From: Alphaproteobacteria bacterium
GTDB taxonomy: Bacteria > Pseudomonadota > Alphaproteobacteria > SP197
DNA: 13,795 bases
Direction of reading: 5' to 3'
NCBI GenBank assembly: GCA_022822575.1
Contig: JAJEBJ010000431.1
Location: 1 to 13,795, forward strand
Position numbers and translations under genes: made by a program. Positions 1 to 6,464 of this stretch are shown piece by piece. The notes under the pieces were generated by a model. It was not told the origin of the DNA. It was given only the letters and a program-made list of their open reading frames with translations, and searched no databases. Within the stretch, counting starts at the first letter, position 1. Each line of letters begins with the position of its first letter.

Positions 1-126
1 ATCAAGGGCTTCAAGGCCATCGTTGACGGCGAGTACGACGATCTCCCCGAGCAGGCCTTCTACATGGTCTCGAACATCGACTCGGCGGTGGAGAAGGCCA
101 AGAAGCTGGCAGCGGAAGCGGCCTGA
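1..126 (+). CDS. atpD: F1 ATP synthase subunit beta, C-terminal end (partial)
   Basis: An open frame runs from the first base to a TGA at 124-126 and encodes the last 41 residues of a protein whose start lies left of the window. The peptide contains GEYDDLPEQAFYMV followed by an alpha-helical, Lys/Ala-rich tail ending KKLAAEAA. This is the characteristic C-terminus of the ATP synthase beta subunit, the catalytic subunit of the membrane-attached F1 sector. The next gene, atpC, begins 4 bases after the stop, as in the standard atpHAGDC operon, which supports the call. Only the tail is visible, so no catalytic motif can be checked. Confidence 0.93.
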   Translation: MKGFKAIVDGEYDDLPEQAFYMVSNIDSAVEKAKKLAAEAA

Positions 127-130
127 TATC

Positions 131-538
131 ATGGCCGGCAAGGTCAATTTCGAACTGGTGAGCCCGGAGCGCGTTCTCGTCTCCGACACCTTCGACATGG
201 TCGTGATACCCGGAGGGGATGGAGACATCGGCGTGTTGCCTGATCACGCACCCCTTATCTCCACCATCCGTCCCGGCGTGATCGACATCCACGAGGACGA
301 CAAGCTGGCGCATCAGGTCTTCGTGGCCGGAGGGTTCGCGGAGGTCCTGCCCGACCGCTGCACGGTGCTGGCGGAAAAGGCCCTGATGGTGGCAAGCATC
401 GATGCCGGAGACGTCCGCGCCAAAATCGAGGCTGCCGAACTCGACCTGCGCGATGCGGAAAGCGACACCGAACGCACCCGCGCCAGAGATGAGCTTGCGG
501 TCCTCAACGCCATGCTCGAGGCCGTCCCGGACTCCTGA
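131..538 (+). CDS. atpC: F1 ATP synthase subunit epsilon
   Basis: This encodes 135 residues, a normal length for the epsilon subunit, which sits on the central stalk of F1, couples rotation to proton flow and can inhibit ATP hydrolysis. Residues 1-85 form the N-terminal beta-sandwich, with the family signature around 27-45 (IPGGDGDIGVLPDHAPLIS). Residues 92-132 are the charged helical hairpin (KIEAAELDLRDAESDTERT). The frame stays open upstream to position 23, but that part overlaps atpD. The ATG at 131, four bases after the atpD stop, gives the conserved N-terminus MAGKVNFELVSPERV and is the sensible start. There is no strong Shine-Dalgarno, so translational coupling to atpD is likely. It is the last gene of the ATP synthase operon. 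Confidence 0.96.
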   Translation: MAGKVNFELVSPERVLVSDTFDMVVIPGGDGDIGVLPDHAPLISTIRPGVIDIHEDDKLAHQVFVAGGFAEVLPDRCTVLAEKALMVASIDAGDVRAKIEAAELDLRDAESDTERTRARDELAVLNAMLEAVPDS

Positions 539-700
539 TCACGCGCCTTAACCCGAGAGCTTGGTTTCCGGTTGTTCAGATGGCTTCACGCGTGTTGCAC
601 CCGGCTGAGCGATGGGTGTCGGGTGAGGAGGGCAAGGAACAGATGCCAATGGATGCGACGGCGCGTTAACATGCGCAAGGCCGTCAGCAGACCGAAGAGG

Positions 701-1459
701 TCATGTCGGCGTAGTGTGTTGTTCCGTGCGGAAACGGGTTGCCCACTCGCAGCTTTCACGATTCGCCAACTTCGCGGTTCTGGGTTCAGCAGCCTCCGCA
801 ACTGCAGGGTCCAGGCCCAAGGCGGACAAGACGGCGGCGAGCGTCGCCTGCGGGTCTGCAACAAGGCCCTCGCAGGTGATTTTGACAGGCTCAATCTCCT
901 GCTCATCAAACCAACGGTTCCAGCACTCGTCGTGTTCTTCCAACTCTGTCAAGAGCCTTGAAAGGTCATCGGCATCGTAGACGGGATCATGTCCTGTCTT
1001 GAGCCGCTCACGTTCGGTGCCGTCTGAGTTGACATGCCACAATCCGGATTGCTCCGCCCTGAGGCGCGAGACCGCTTGAGCGACCTTGTCTTCGCGGGAG
1101 AGATGCAGGTAGACCGGTGTTCCGAATGCTGCTTGGAAGCGCGCGTTGTCGCTGCCCAGATTCGGGTAAAGCGTATCGAGCCGTTTCGAGAGATCGGCAA
1201 CACTCTCCCACATCAACCGCAAGCCAAAGACCGGGGTCCCGGCAGCTCCCTGTTGCAATACGGCTGTCAGGTAGGATTGATCAAACTCGTGCTCGTTGCG
1301 CCAATCTGCGGTCGACACGCTGAGTTGTTCGGCCCACCAGCAATAGTCCTCACGCCGGAAGTACGAATTGGGTCGACCTGCCATCCCGGTATCGGTGAGG
1401 AGATCGCACAAGAGTGTGCTTCCACTGCGGGGAGTCGAGCCAATGATGTACGATGCCAT
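701..1459 (-). CDS. Stf0-family sulfotransferase
   Basis: This 252-residue protein is similar in length and motif order to Stf0 sulfotransferases, which move sulfate from PAPS to a carbohydrate or other hydroxyl acceptor. Residues 7-17 (GSTPRSGSTLL) are the 5'-phosphosulfate-binding loop. Residues 117-131 (YLHLSREDKVAQAVS) fit the 3'-phosphate-binding segment. The C-terminus (NRESCEWATRFR) matches the family's last helix. The frame can be extended to a TTG at 1504, but that lacks a ribosome-binding site. The ATG at 1459 puts the phosphosulfate loop right at the N-terminus, as is usual. The position aligned to the proposed general base Glu36 of the mycobacterial trehalose 2-sulfotransferase is Ser32 here, so the substrate is probably different and is unknown. 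Local GC is somewhat lower than in neighbours (about 57-58% in two lines counted), weakly suggesting transfer. A 96-base gap precedes it, so it may have its own promoter; none is convincing. Confidence 0.85.
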   Translation of the reverse strand: MASYIIGSTPRSGSTLLCDLLTDTGMAGRPNSYFRREDYCWWAEQLSVSTADWRNEHEFDQSYLTAVLQQGAAGTPVFGLRLMWESVADLSKRLDTLYPNLGSDNARFQAAFGTPVYLHLSREDKVAQAVSRLRAEQSGLWHVNSDGTERERLKTGHDPVYDADDLSRLLTELEEHDECWNRWFDEQEIEPVKITCEGLVADPQATLAAVLSALGLDPAVAEAAEPRTAKLANRESCEWATRFRTEQHTTPT

Positions 1460-1555
1460 CTGTTCAATCACTGAGTCTCGCTCTCCCTCGATTGGATTAC
1501 CCAAGAATCATCGAGGACGCGAAGAGACCGGCATCAATCACCGGAAGTAACCGGG

Positions 1556-1843
1556 TCACCTTGGGGCGCGCTCGGAGAGAGGCGATCCCCGCTGAAGTAG
1601 CACGTGTACGGCTTCCTTGTCAGTGAGACCGACGCGAGTCTGCATGGCCTTGGCGTTCCTGTTCAGGCCGGATTCGACCGAGCCGGTTCGCTGTCGCGCG
1701 AGGGCGTCGGCCAGAAATCTGGACACGACATCGCTCAGGGAGCCCCCTTCGGTCGCCTGGAGCTGCTTCAACTCGTCCAGTATCGGGGCAGGGACATCTG
1801 CGGTCATGCGCATGATGCGCGATGCTGATTCATGTGGCGTCAC
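1556..1843 (-). CDS. Small ribbon-helix-helix protein, orphan antitoxin-like
   Basis: This 95-residue protein has an N-terminal segment resembling CopG/VapB-type ribbon-helix-helix DNA-binding antitoxins. A short beta-strand region (RMTADVPAPIL, residues 12-22) is followed by two helices (DELKQLQATEG and SLSDVVSRFLADALAR, to about residue 50). The rest (KAMQTRVGLTDKEAVHVLL, about 65-83) resembles the toxin-binding tail of some such antitoxins; this is recalled similarity, not a search result. The listed GTG start lies 15 bases after the cobW-like stop and suggests coupling. ATG codons at 1813 and 1807 would give shorter proteins starting at the strand and are equally possible. No PIN, RelE or MazF-like toxin is adjacent; the next gene is a sulfotransferase. 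It could instead be a local transcription regulator. Confidence 0.6.
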   Translation of the reverse strand: MTPHESASRIMRMTADVPAPILDELKQLQATEGGSLSDVVSRFLADALARQRTGSVESGLNRNAKAMQTRVGLTDKEAVHVLLQRGSPLSERAPR

Positions 1844-1858
1844 GCGTCAACATCGCGC

Positions 1859-2890
1859 TCAGGCGAAGGGGGCGGTTGTGACGTCGCTAACAGGCGAAGA
1901 CGAACTCCCGGAGGTGCGTCCCGCGGACAGTTGCCCGGCGATGCCGGCATCAGGCAGAGGAAAGCGGTGCTCGCTTGAGTTGGTCAGGCGCGAGAAACCC
2001 GCCTCGATGGCGACGGTGTCGAGATGGTGTCCTATGAGGACGATGCGTGAACCGCGCGTGCCTCGTGGCCATGCGGCAAGGCGGGAGAGGGGGTGGAAGA
2101 CATGGCCGACGCCGTTGATGACGATCGGCACGTCGCTGCCGAGGAGATCGACGATGCCCTTGAAGCGCAGGAGCAGGTCGCCCTGGCGGGCAATGAGCCT
2201 CTCGATCCAGTGCATGAGCGAAGCAGCCTCGAGTGCCCGATGCGTGGCGAGCGACAGACTGGTGATGGTGCTGTCATGCTGCGTGGAACTGCGGGCGTGG
2301 ATCCACGTTGACGGGTCCGGAGCGTGGCGGAGGATGCTTTCCGGCATGACCGGAGACGAGAGGATGCGCGCCTCCCCGTTGAGAGCCCGCAGGCGCGCCT
2401 CGAGGCGACCCGTTCCGGGAGCGAGGTCCGTCTTGGTGAGGATGATCGTGTCGGCGATAGCCGCCTGGCGCAGGCACTCCCTTTGTGTTTCGAACGGCCG
2501 ATCGCCTGCCTGCGCATCCACGGTGGCAACGATCCCCGCCACTGCTACCTGACGATTGATCCTCTCGTCATGCAGAAGCGTGTGAACCAGGGGTGCGGGA
2601 TCGGCGAGGCCGCTGGTCTCGATGAGGATGTGATCCGGAGGGCGTCGGTCGAGAAGGCGCATGATGGCCACCACCACGTCCTCTCGCACCTCGCAGCACA
2701 GGCAGCCGGCCCCGACCAGCATGGTCGCTTCGTCGAGGTGCTCGATGAGGAGGTGATCGACTCCCGTTTCGCCAAACTCGTTGACGATGACGGCGCTCCC
2801 GGCCATGGACGGATGTCTGACAAGGGCGTTGATGAGCGTTGTCTTTCCGCTGCCGAGGAAACCGGTGATGATGGAGACGGGGCTCGTCAT
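1859..2890 (-). CDS. COG0523 (CobW/G3E family) metal-handling GTPase
   Basis: This 343-residue P-loop GTPase belongs to the G3E family, whose characterised members deliver or insert metal ions (Zn, Co and others) into target proteins. Visible motifs are Walker A GFLGSGKT at 10-17, the metal-binding CLCC at 63-66 within GAGCLCCEVRED, the Walker B-like ETSGLADP at 91-98, and the guanine-specificity motif as TKTD at 152-155 rather than NKxD. A CobW C-terminal domain follows at about 215-305 (HWIERLIARQGDLLLRFKG onward). The tail after about 308 is Ser/Gly/Thr-rich and probably unstructured. Its ATG overlaps the stop of the upstream amidohydrolase by ATGA (2887-2890), so the two are co-translated and the hydrolase is the obvious client. 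It is not enough like cobalt-chelatase CobW to assign cobalamin synthesis, and no cob genes are nearby. Confidence 0.9.
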   Translation of the reverse strand: MTSPVSIITGFLGSGKTTLINALVRHPSMAGSAVIVNEFGETGVDHLLIEHLDEATMLVGAGCLCCEVREDVVVAIMRLLDRRPPDHILIETSGLADPAPLVHTLLHDERINRQVAVAGIVATVDAQAGDRPFETQRECLRQAAIADTIILTKTDLAPGTGRLEARLRALNGEARILSSPVMPESILRHAPDPSTWIHARSSTQHDSTITSLSLATHRALEAASLMHWIERLIARQGDLLLRFKGIVDLLGSDVPIVINGVGHVFHPLSRLAAWPRGTRGSRIVLIGHHLDTVAIEAGFSRLTNSSEHRFPLPDAGIAGQLSAGRTSGSSSSPVSDVTTAPFA

Positions 2891-3726
2891 GGGGCAATTC
2901 CCAGAAGGTCGAGAGGCCGTTCGTGGAGGATCTCCTCGATGAGCGCATCGGGAATCTCCGGCATGACCAGTCCTTCACCCCACCGGTTGATGGCGCGAAA
3001 TTCGGCGACGGCGACGGCAGGCCGGCGGACCGGAAAATCTGAACCGAAGAGAAGCCGGCCGGTGACCCCGTACTCCCGGGCGATCATGAGGCCGTTGTAG
3101 AGCTGCCAGGGTCTGTGATAGCGCGCCGAGAGATCGGCAAAGATGTTGTCGTTCTTGCGCATGAGGATGGCTGTCTGCTCCATGTACGGCTGTCCGAAGT
3201 GGGCGACGATGATCTTCAGGTGGGGAAAGTCCATGGCGACCCGGTCGAGCAGGCAGGGGTCGGCGAACTCGAGACTGCCTGTATAGGCGCCTCCGCAGTG
3301 GAACATCACCGGGACGTCATGGTGACAGGCGATCTCGTAGAGGCGCCCACAGGCGGGACTTCTGGGGTCCATCGCCTGGTATGTCGGCGAGAGTTTCAGG
3401 CCCTTGAGTCCCAGTGTCAGCGCCGCCTCGAAATCATCGCCGGCATGGGCATCGTCGGGATGGACCGAACAGAGTCCGACCGCCCGTCCCGGATGCCTGC
3501 GAACGACGTCGGCAATGAACTCGGAAGGCGTGTGATTCCCGGCATGCTTGGGGAGAGCGACGACAACGAAGCGGGCGACCCCGGCCTCATCGACGGCTTC
3601 CGAGAGAAGATCGGGATCCGCCTTGCCGTCGCCGAGGACATTGCGCAGGGACTGCAAGGCCCTGTCCTCGTCAGTGCGGTGTTCGAACAGAAATGCATGA
3701 ACATGCCAGTCGACTAGTTCGCCCAA
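2887..3726 (-). CDS. Metal-dependent amidohydrolase (ACMSD-like, amidohydrolase 2 type)
   Basis: This 279-residue TIM-barrel hydrolase has the metal ligands expected of the amidohydrolase-2/ACMSD group: HxH at His8 and His10 (DWHVHAF), the KGLKLSP segment at 108-114, His143 (MFHCGG), His176 (VAHFGQPY) and Asp230 (FGSDFPV). The group covers decarboxylases, lactonases and hydrolases; the substrate here cannot be read from sequence. The start is TTG at 3726. It is supported because the HxH motif begins only seven residues later, no in-frame ATG or GTG exists between, and a GGGAG ribosome-binding site lies 7 bases upstream. The ATG just upstream (3742 on the minus strand) is out of frame. The gene is first in an operon with the COG0523 GTPase (ATGA overlap) and is divergent from the ferritin-like gene. 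Confidence 0.87.
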   Translation of the reverse strand: MGELVDWHVHAFLFEHRTDEDRALQSLRNVLGDGKADPDLLSEAVDEAGVARFVVVALPKHAGNHTPSEFIADVVRRHPGRAVGLCSVHPDDAHAGDDFEAALTLGLKGLKLSPTYQAMDPRSPACGRLYEIACHHDVPVMFHCGGAYTGSLEFADPCLLDRVAMDFPHLKIIVAHFGQPYMEQTAILMRKNDNIFADLSARYHRPWQLYNGLMIAREYGVTGRLLFGSDFPVRRPAVAVAEFRAINRWGEGLVMPEIPDALIEEILHERPLDLLGIAP

Positions 3727-3733
3727 GATCTTG
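3724..3733. promoter_or_regulatory. Palindrome over the amidohydrolase start; possible operator
   Basis: CAAGATCTTG is a perfect 10-base palindrome that includes the TTG start codon of the amidohydrolase. A second copy of its half, GATCTTG, lies at 3782-3788 and overlaps the -35 box of the divergent promoter. Two related sites about 55 bases apart in a divergent intergenic region would suit a shared repressor, and the small ribbon-helix-helix protein encoded at 1556-1843 would be a candidate. With sites this short, chance is a serious alternative. Confidence 0.25.
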
Positions 3734-3738
3734 CTCCC
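3734..3738 (-). promoter_or_regulatory. Ribosome-binding site fixing the TTG start of the amidohydrolase
   Basis: On the minus strand this reads GGGAG, separated by 7 bases from the TTG at 3726-3724. The spacing is optimal. It supports TTG as the true start, consistent with the metal-ligand HxH motif beginning at residue 8. Confidence 0.6.
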
Positions 3739-3785
3739 GCATCGCTCTCGCCGGGGACGCCTTCAACTTCGCCAACAGGGCGATC

Positions 3786-3815
3786 TTGTGAGCGCTCCTC
3801 GGTCTCATGTATACT
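3786..3815 (+). promoter_or_regulatory. Sigma70-type promoter for the ferritin-like gene
   Basis: TTGTGA at 3786-3791 and TATACT at 3810-3815 are separated by 18 bases and fit a -35/-10 pair closely, which stands out in this GC-rich sequence. Transcription would begin near 3822. The ATGs at 3807 and 3816 overlap or precede that point, which argues that translation starts downstream, at 3870. Confidence 0.55.
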
Positions 3816-3869
3816 ATGTCACGTTTCTCGAAGGACCTTCTGAGGCCAGGAGGGGTGCACCGGCAGGCC

Positions 3870-4694
3870 ATGAGCCATTGGGATCTTGACGATATCGACT
3901 GGCAAGCCTTCGATCGGTCCAGTGTCGATCCCGACATGGTTCGCATCGTCAAGGCTGCATCGCTGGTCGAGTACAACGGCGATCTCTATGGCCGGTATCT
4001 TGCGAACATCTTTGCAGGCGACGATGCCTTCGTCACAGCCGCGGAAACCTGGGCCACCGAAGAGGTGCGTCATGGCATCGCCCTGGGACGTTGGGCCACC
4101 ATGGTGGACCCAGAGTGGGATTTCAGGACGGCCCGGGAGCGATTCAGATCTGAATACAACCAGGTCGATCTCAGCCTCGAGAGTTCGGTGCGTGGCTCGC
4201 GTTTCAGCGAACTGGTCGCCCGCTGCATCGTCGAGGTCGGGACGTCGTCCTACTACACCGCCCTTGCCGATGCGACGAAAGAGCCCGTCCTGAGGCAGAT
4301 CTTCAGGAAGATCGCGGCCGACGAGTTCCGTCACTACAAGCTGTTCTACGACCACATGAAGCGGTACCGGGCGATCGACAATCCCAATCTGCTGACACGG
4401 GTGCGTGTTGCCGTGACCCGCCTCGCCGAGTCGGAAGACGACGAACTCGCCTTCGCCTACTACATCGCCAACGACGTACCAGAGGCCTACGACCGGAAGG
4501 CCTGCGCCGCTGCCTATGGCAGCCGGGCCCTGCCGCACTACCGGCGGAACCACATCCGCCTGGCGGTCAACATGACCACCAAGGCCATGGGGCTCAGACC
4601 GAAGAGCCGCGTGGCTTCCCTCATTGCATGGGTCGTTTGCCGCCTCTTCGAATGGCGCCGCCAGCGCCTTCTGCACCAGGCTCCCGCCTACTGA
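3870..4694 (+). CDS. Di-iron ferritin-like protein, acyl-ACP desaturase-related
   Basis: From the ATG at 3870 this is 274 residues. It carries the ligand pattern of a four-helix-bundle di-iron carboxylate protein: Glu34 (LVEYN), Glu65 and His68 in EEVRHG, Glu122 (IVEVGTSSYY), and Glu152 and His155 in ADEFRHY. The paired EExRHG and DExRH motifs are those of acyl-ACP desaturases and related ferritin-like oxygenases. A fatty-acyl or other oxidative role is possible, but the substrate is unknown. Residues from about 200 on form a basic C-terminal region with a short hydrophobic stretch (about 246-257). The frame is open back to ATGs at 3807 and 3816 and a GTG at 3855. I prefer 3870 because a sigma70-type promoter overlaps the upstream ATGs, AGGAGGGG lies at 3848-3855, and the protein then begins MSHWDLDDIDW, as I recall for relatives. 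It is convergent with rppH, 19 bases away. Confidence 0.83.
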   Translation: MSHWDLDDIDWQAFDRSSVDPDMVRIVKAASLVEYNGDLYGRYLANIFAGDDAFVTAAETWATEEVRHGIALGRWATMVDPEWDFRTARERFRSEYNQVDLSLESSVRGSRFSELVARCIVEVGTSSYYTALADATKEPVLRQIFRKIAADEFRHYKLFYDHMKRYRAIDNPNLLTRVRVAVTRLAESEDDELAFAYYIANDVPEAYDRKACAAAYGSRALPHYRRNHIRLAVNMTTKAMGLRPKSRVASLIAWVVCRLFEWRRQRLLHQAPAY

Positions 4695-4713
4695 TATCCT
4701 CGCGCCGGGAAGC

Positions 4714-5202
4714 TCAGGTGTCGCCTCGGTCGAGGAGATCGGCGAAGGCGGTGAAGATGTCGCGGTACATCTGACGCTTGAAGTCAACGATGCCGGCCTG
4801 GATGGTCTCGGCATGCATCCAGCGCCAGGCGCTGAATTCGGGATGGTCGGTGCCGTGAACGTCGATGGTGTCGTCCGTTCCCTCGAACCGCATGGCGAAC
4901 CACACCTGTCTCTGGCCGCGATACCGGCCATTCCAGGTCCGGCTGACGAGTTCCGGGGGGAGGTCGTAGGTGAGCGGTTCGGGAGTCGCTCGAAGCACGG
5001 TGACGGAACGGATTCCGGTTTCCTCGGCGAGTTCACGCAAGGCTGCCTTGAGGGGTTCCTCTCCCTCGTCGATTCCGCCCTGGGGCATCTGCCAGACATC
5101 GGGACGGTCAAGTCTCTCGCCGACAAAGACGAGGCCTGCGTTGTTGAGGAGAACGATGCCCACGCCTTGCCGCCATGGCAGGCGCGGGTTCTGGGACGTC
5201 AT
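4714..5202 (-). CDS. rppH: RNA pyrophosphohydrolase (Nudix)
   Basis: This 162-residue Nudix hydrolase removes pyrophosphate from the 5' triphosphate end of RNA in the cytoplasm, which opens transcripts to endonuclease decay. The Nudix box G-x5-E-x7-REUxEExGU spans residues 42-64, with E48, R56, E57, E60 and E61 all present. The RppH signatures RQGVGIVLLN near the N-terminus and WQMPQGGIDEGE before the box are clear, and the later GQRQVWFAMRFEG and FSAWRWM segments fit the family. The ATG at 5202 overlaps the ctpA stop by ATGA. It is the last gene of the long minus-strand operon, as often seen in Alphaproteobacteria, and it converges on the ferritin-like gene. No clear terminator is visible in the 19-base gap. 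Confidence 0.95.
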   Translation of the reverse strand: MTSQNPRLPWRQGVGIVLLNNAGLVFVGERLDRPDVWQMPQGGIDEGEEPLKAALRELAEETGIRSVTVLRATPEPLTYDLPPELVSRTWNGRYRGQRQVWFAMRFEGTDDTIDVHGTDHPEFSAWRWMHAETIQAGIVDFKRQMYRDIFTAFADLLDRGDT

Positions 5203-6464
5203 CGTGATGCCAGCGCGATACCTTCGATGAGATCGAGCGCCCGGCTCAACTGATAGTCCTCCATCGCCTGCTCGCTGCGCCGGGTGGAGGCCTCTTCGTC
5301 TTCGTCCTCGCTAGGGAGGGTGTCCCCGGCGTCTAGGCTGTTGACGAGATCAGCCTCGCCAAAGCGTTCCACGTCGCTGGACTGGATGACCGCTTCCTCG
5401 ACGATGATGTCCGGCGAAATGCCGGTTCCCTGGATCGACATGCCGGAAGGTGTGTAGTAGCGGGCGGTTGTCAGGCGCATGGCCCCACCGCTGGCCAGGG
5501 GCATGAATGACTGGACCGATCCCTTTCCGAAGGAATGTGTTCCCATGATGATGGCCCTGCGGTGGTCCTGCAGGGCGCCGGCGACGATCTCGGAACCCGA
5601 GGCGGAACCGCCGTTGATCAGCACGACCATCGGCAGTCCGTCCGCAAGGTCGCCGCTCTCGGAATGAAAGCGCTGGGCGTCGCCCTCACGCCGGCCGCGG
5701 GTCGAGACGATTTCCCCCTGTTCAAGGAAGGAGTCGGCGACGGAGATGGCCTGGTCGAGCAAACCTCCGGGGTTGTTGCGCAGATCCAGAACGATGCCCT
5801 GGAGATCGCCGGCCGCGGCCTCTGCGATAGCCTCCATGGCGTCGTCGATTCCGCCCTGGGTCTGCTGGGTGAACGACGTGATGCGCACGTAGCCTACCTT
5901 CTTCTCCAGACGCCATCGAACCGACTGGATGGTGATGATGGCACGGACGATGGTGAAGGTGATGGGCTCGTCGACTCCTTCGCGGGCAATGGTGAGCCTG
6001 ATCTCGGAGTCAGGCGGCCCGCGCAGCCGGTCCACCGCCTCGTTGAGGGTGAGGCCGAGCAGGGGCTCATCGTCAAGATGGGTCACGAAGTCACCGGCCT
6101 TGATGCCGGCGCGCTGCGCCGGCGTGTCATCGATCGGCGCCACGACCTTCACGAAGCCGTTTTCCATAGTGACCTCGATCCCCAGTCCGCCAAACTCCCC
6201 GGTGGTCTGGACCTGGGCTTCAGCATAGGCATCGGGCGAGTAGTAACTCGAGTGGGGATCAAGTGAGCCCAGCATGCCTTCGATGGCGGCTTCGATCAGA
6301 TCGGAATCGGAGACCTCCTCGACGTAGTCCGAGCGCAGGCGCTCGAACACGTCGCCAAAGAGATCAAGGGCGCGCCACGTGTCGTCGCCGGCGGCCGTGG
6401 CGTGCCCCGGACCCTGTAGGACGAAAAGACCAAGGACGATCGCCAGGGAAGTCGTTCGTTTCAT
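5199..6464 (-). CDS. ctpA: C-terminal processing peptidase, S41 family
   Basis: This 421-residue periplasmic serine protease cleaves near protein C-termini and typically controls cell-wall hydrolases or lipoproteins. Residues 1-25 are a signal peptide (basic MKRTT, hydrophobic core, ATAAG). The N-terminal helical segment is at about 28-75, the PDZ domain at about 85-165 (GEFGGLGIEV, then AGIKAGDFV), and the S41 core at about 185-355. The Ser-Lys catalytic dyad is Ser289 in GGSASGSEI and Lys314 in FGKGSVQ, with Gln318 four residues on; this spacing equals that of the known CtpB triad. The acidic stretch DEDEEAS near residue 390 is probably a linker. ATGA overlaps join it to envC upstream and rppH downstream, and co-translation with a murein-hydrolase activator points to a role in septal wall remodelling. 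Confidence 0.95.
   Translation of the reverse strand: MKRTTSLAIVLGLFVLQGPGHATAAGDDTWRALDLFGDVFERLRSDYVEEVSDSDLIEAAIEGMLGSLDPHSSYYSPDAYAEAQVQTTGEFGGLGIEVTMENGFVKVVAPIDDTPAQRAGIKAGDFVTHLDDEPLLGLTLNEAVDRLRGPPDSEIRLTIAREGVDEPITFTIVRAIITIQSVRWRLEKKVGYVRITSFTQQTQGGIDDAMEAIAEAAAGDLQGIVLDLRNNPGGLLDQAISVADSFLEQGEIVSTRGRREGDAQRFHSESGDLADGLPMVVLINGGSASGSEIVAGALQDHRRAIIMGTHSFGKGSVQSFMPLASGGAMRLTTARYYTPSGMSIQGTGISPDIIVEEAVIQSSDVERFGEADLVNSLDAGDTLPSEDEDEEASTRRSEQAMEDYQLSRALDLIEGIALASR

Noticed and set aside
598..625. Inverted repeat CACCCG ... CGGGTG as an atpC terminator
   Set aside because: The stem is only six pairs with a 16-base loop and no T-run follows. It is too weak to list. Nothing else was found in 539-700.
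572..961. 129-codon plus-strand frame after atpC
   Set aside because: It is Arg- and Cys-rich, without a ribosome-binding site, and mostly opposite the sulfotransferase. It looks non-coding.
1460..1504. TTG start at 1504 for the sulfotransferase
   Set aside because: There is no ribosome-binding site and it adds 15 residues before the loop that normally lies at the N-terminus. The ATG at 1459 is better.
1541..1554. CCGG-AAGTAA-CCGG near the sulfotransferase upstream gap
   Set aside because: Four-base arms are expected by chance in GC-rich DNA.
3819..5126. 435-codon open frame on the minus strand
   Set aside because: It spans two real genes, the di-iron protein (opposite strand) and rppH (same strand, different frame). 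Its product is Pro/Ser/Arg-rich with no domain.
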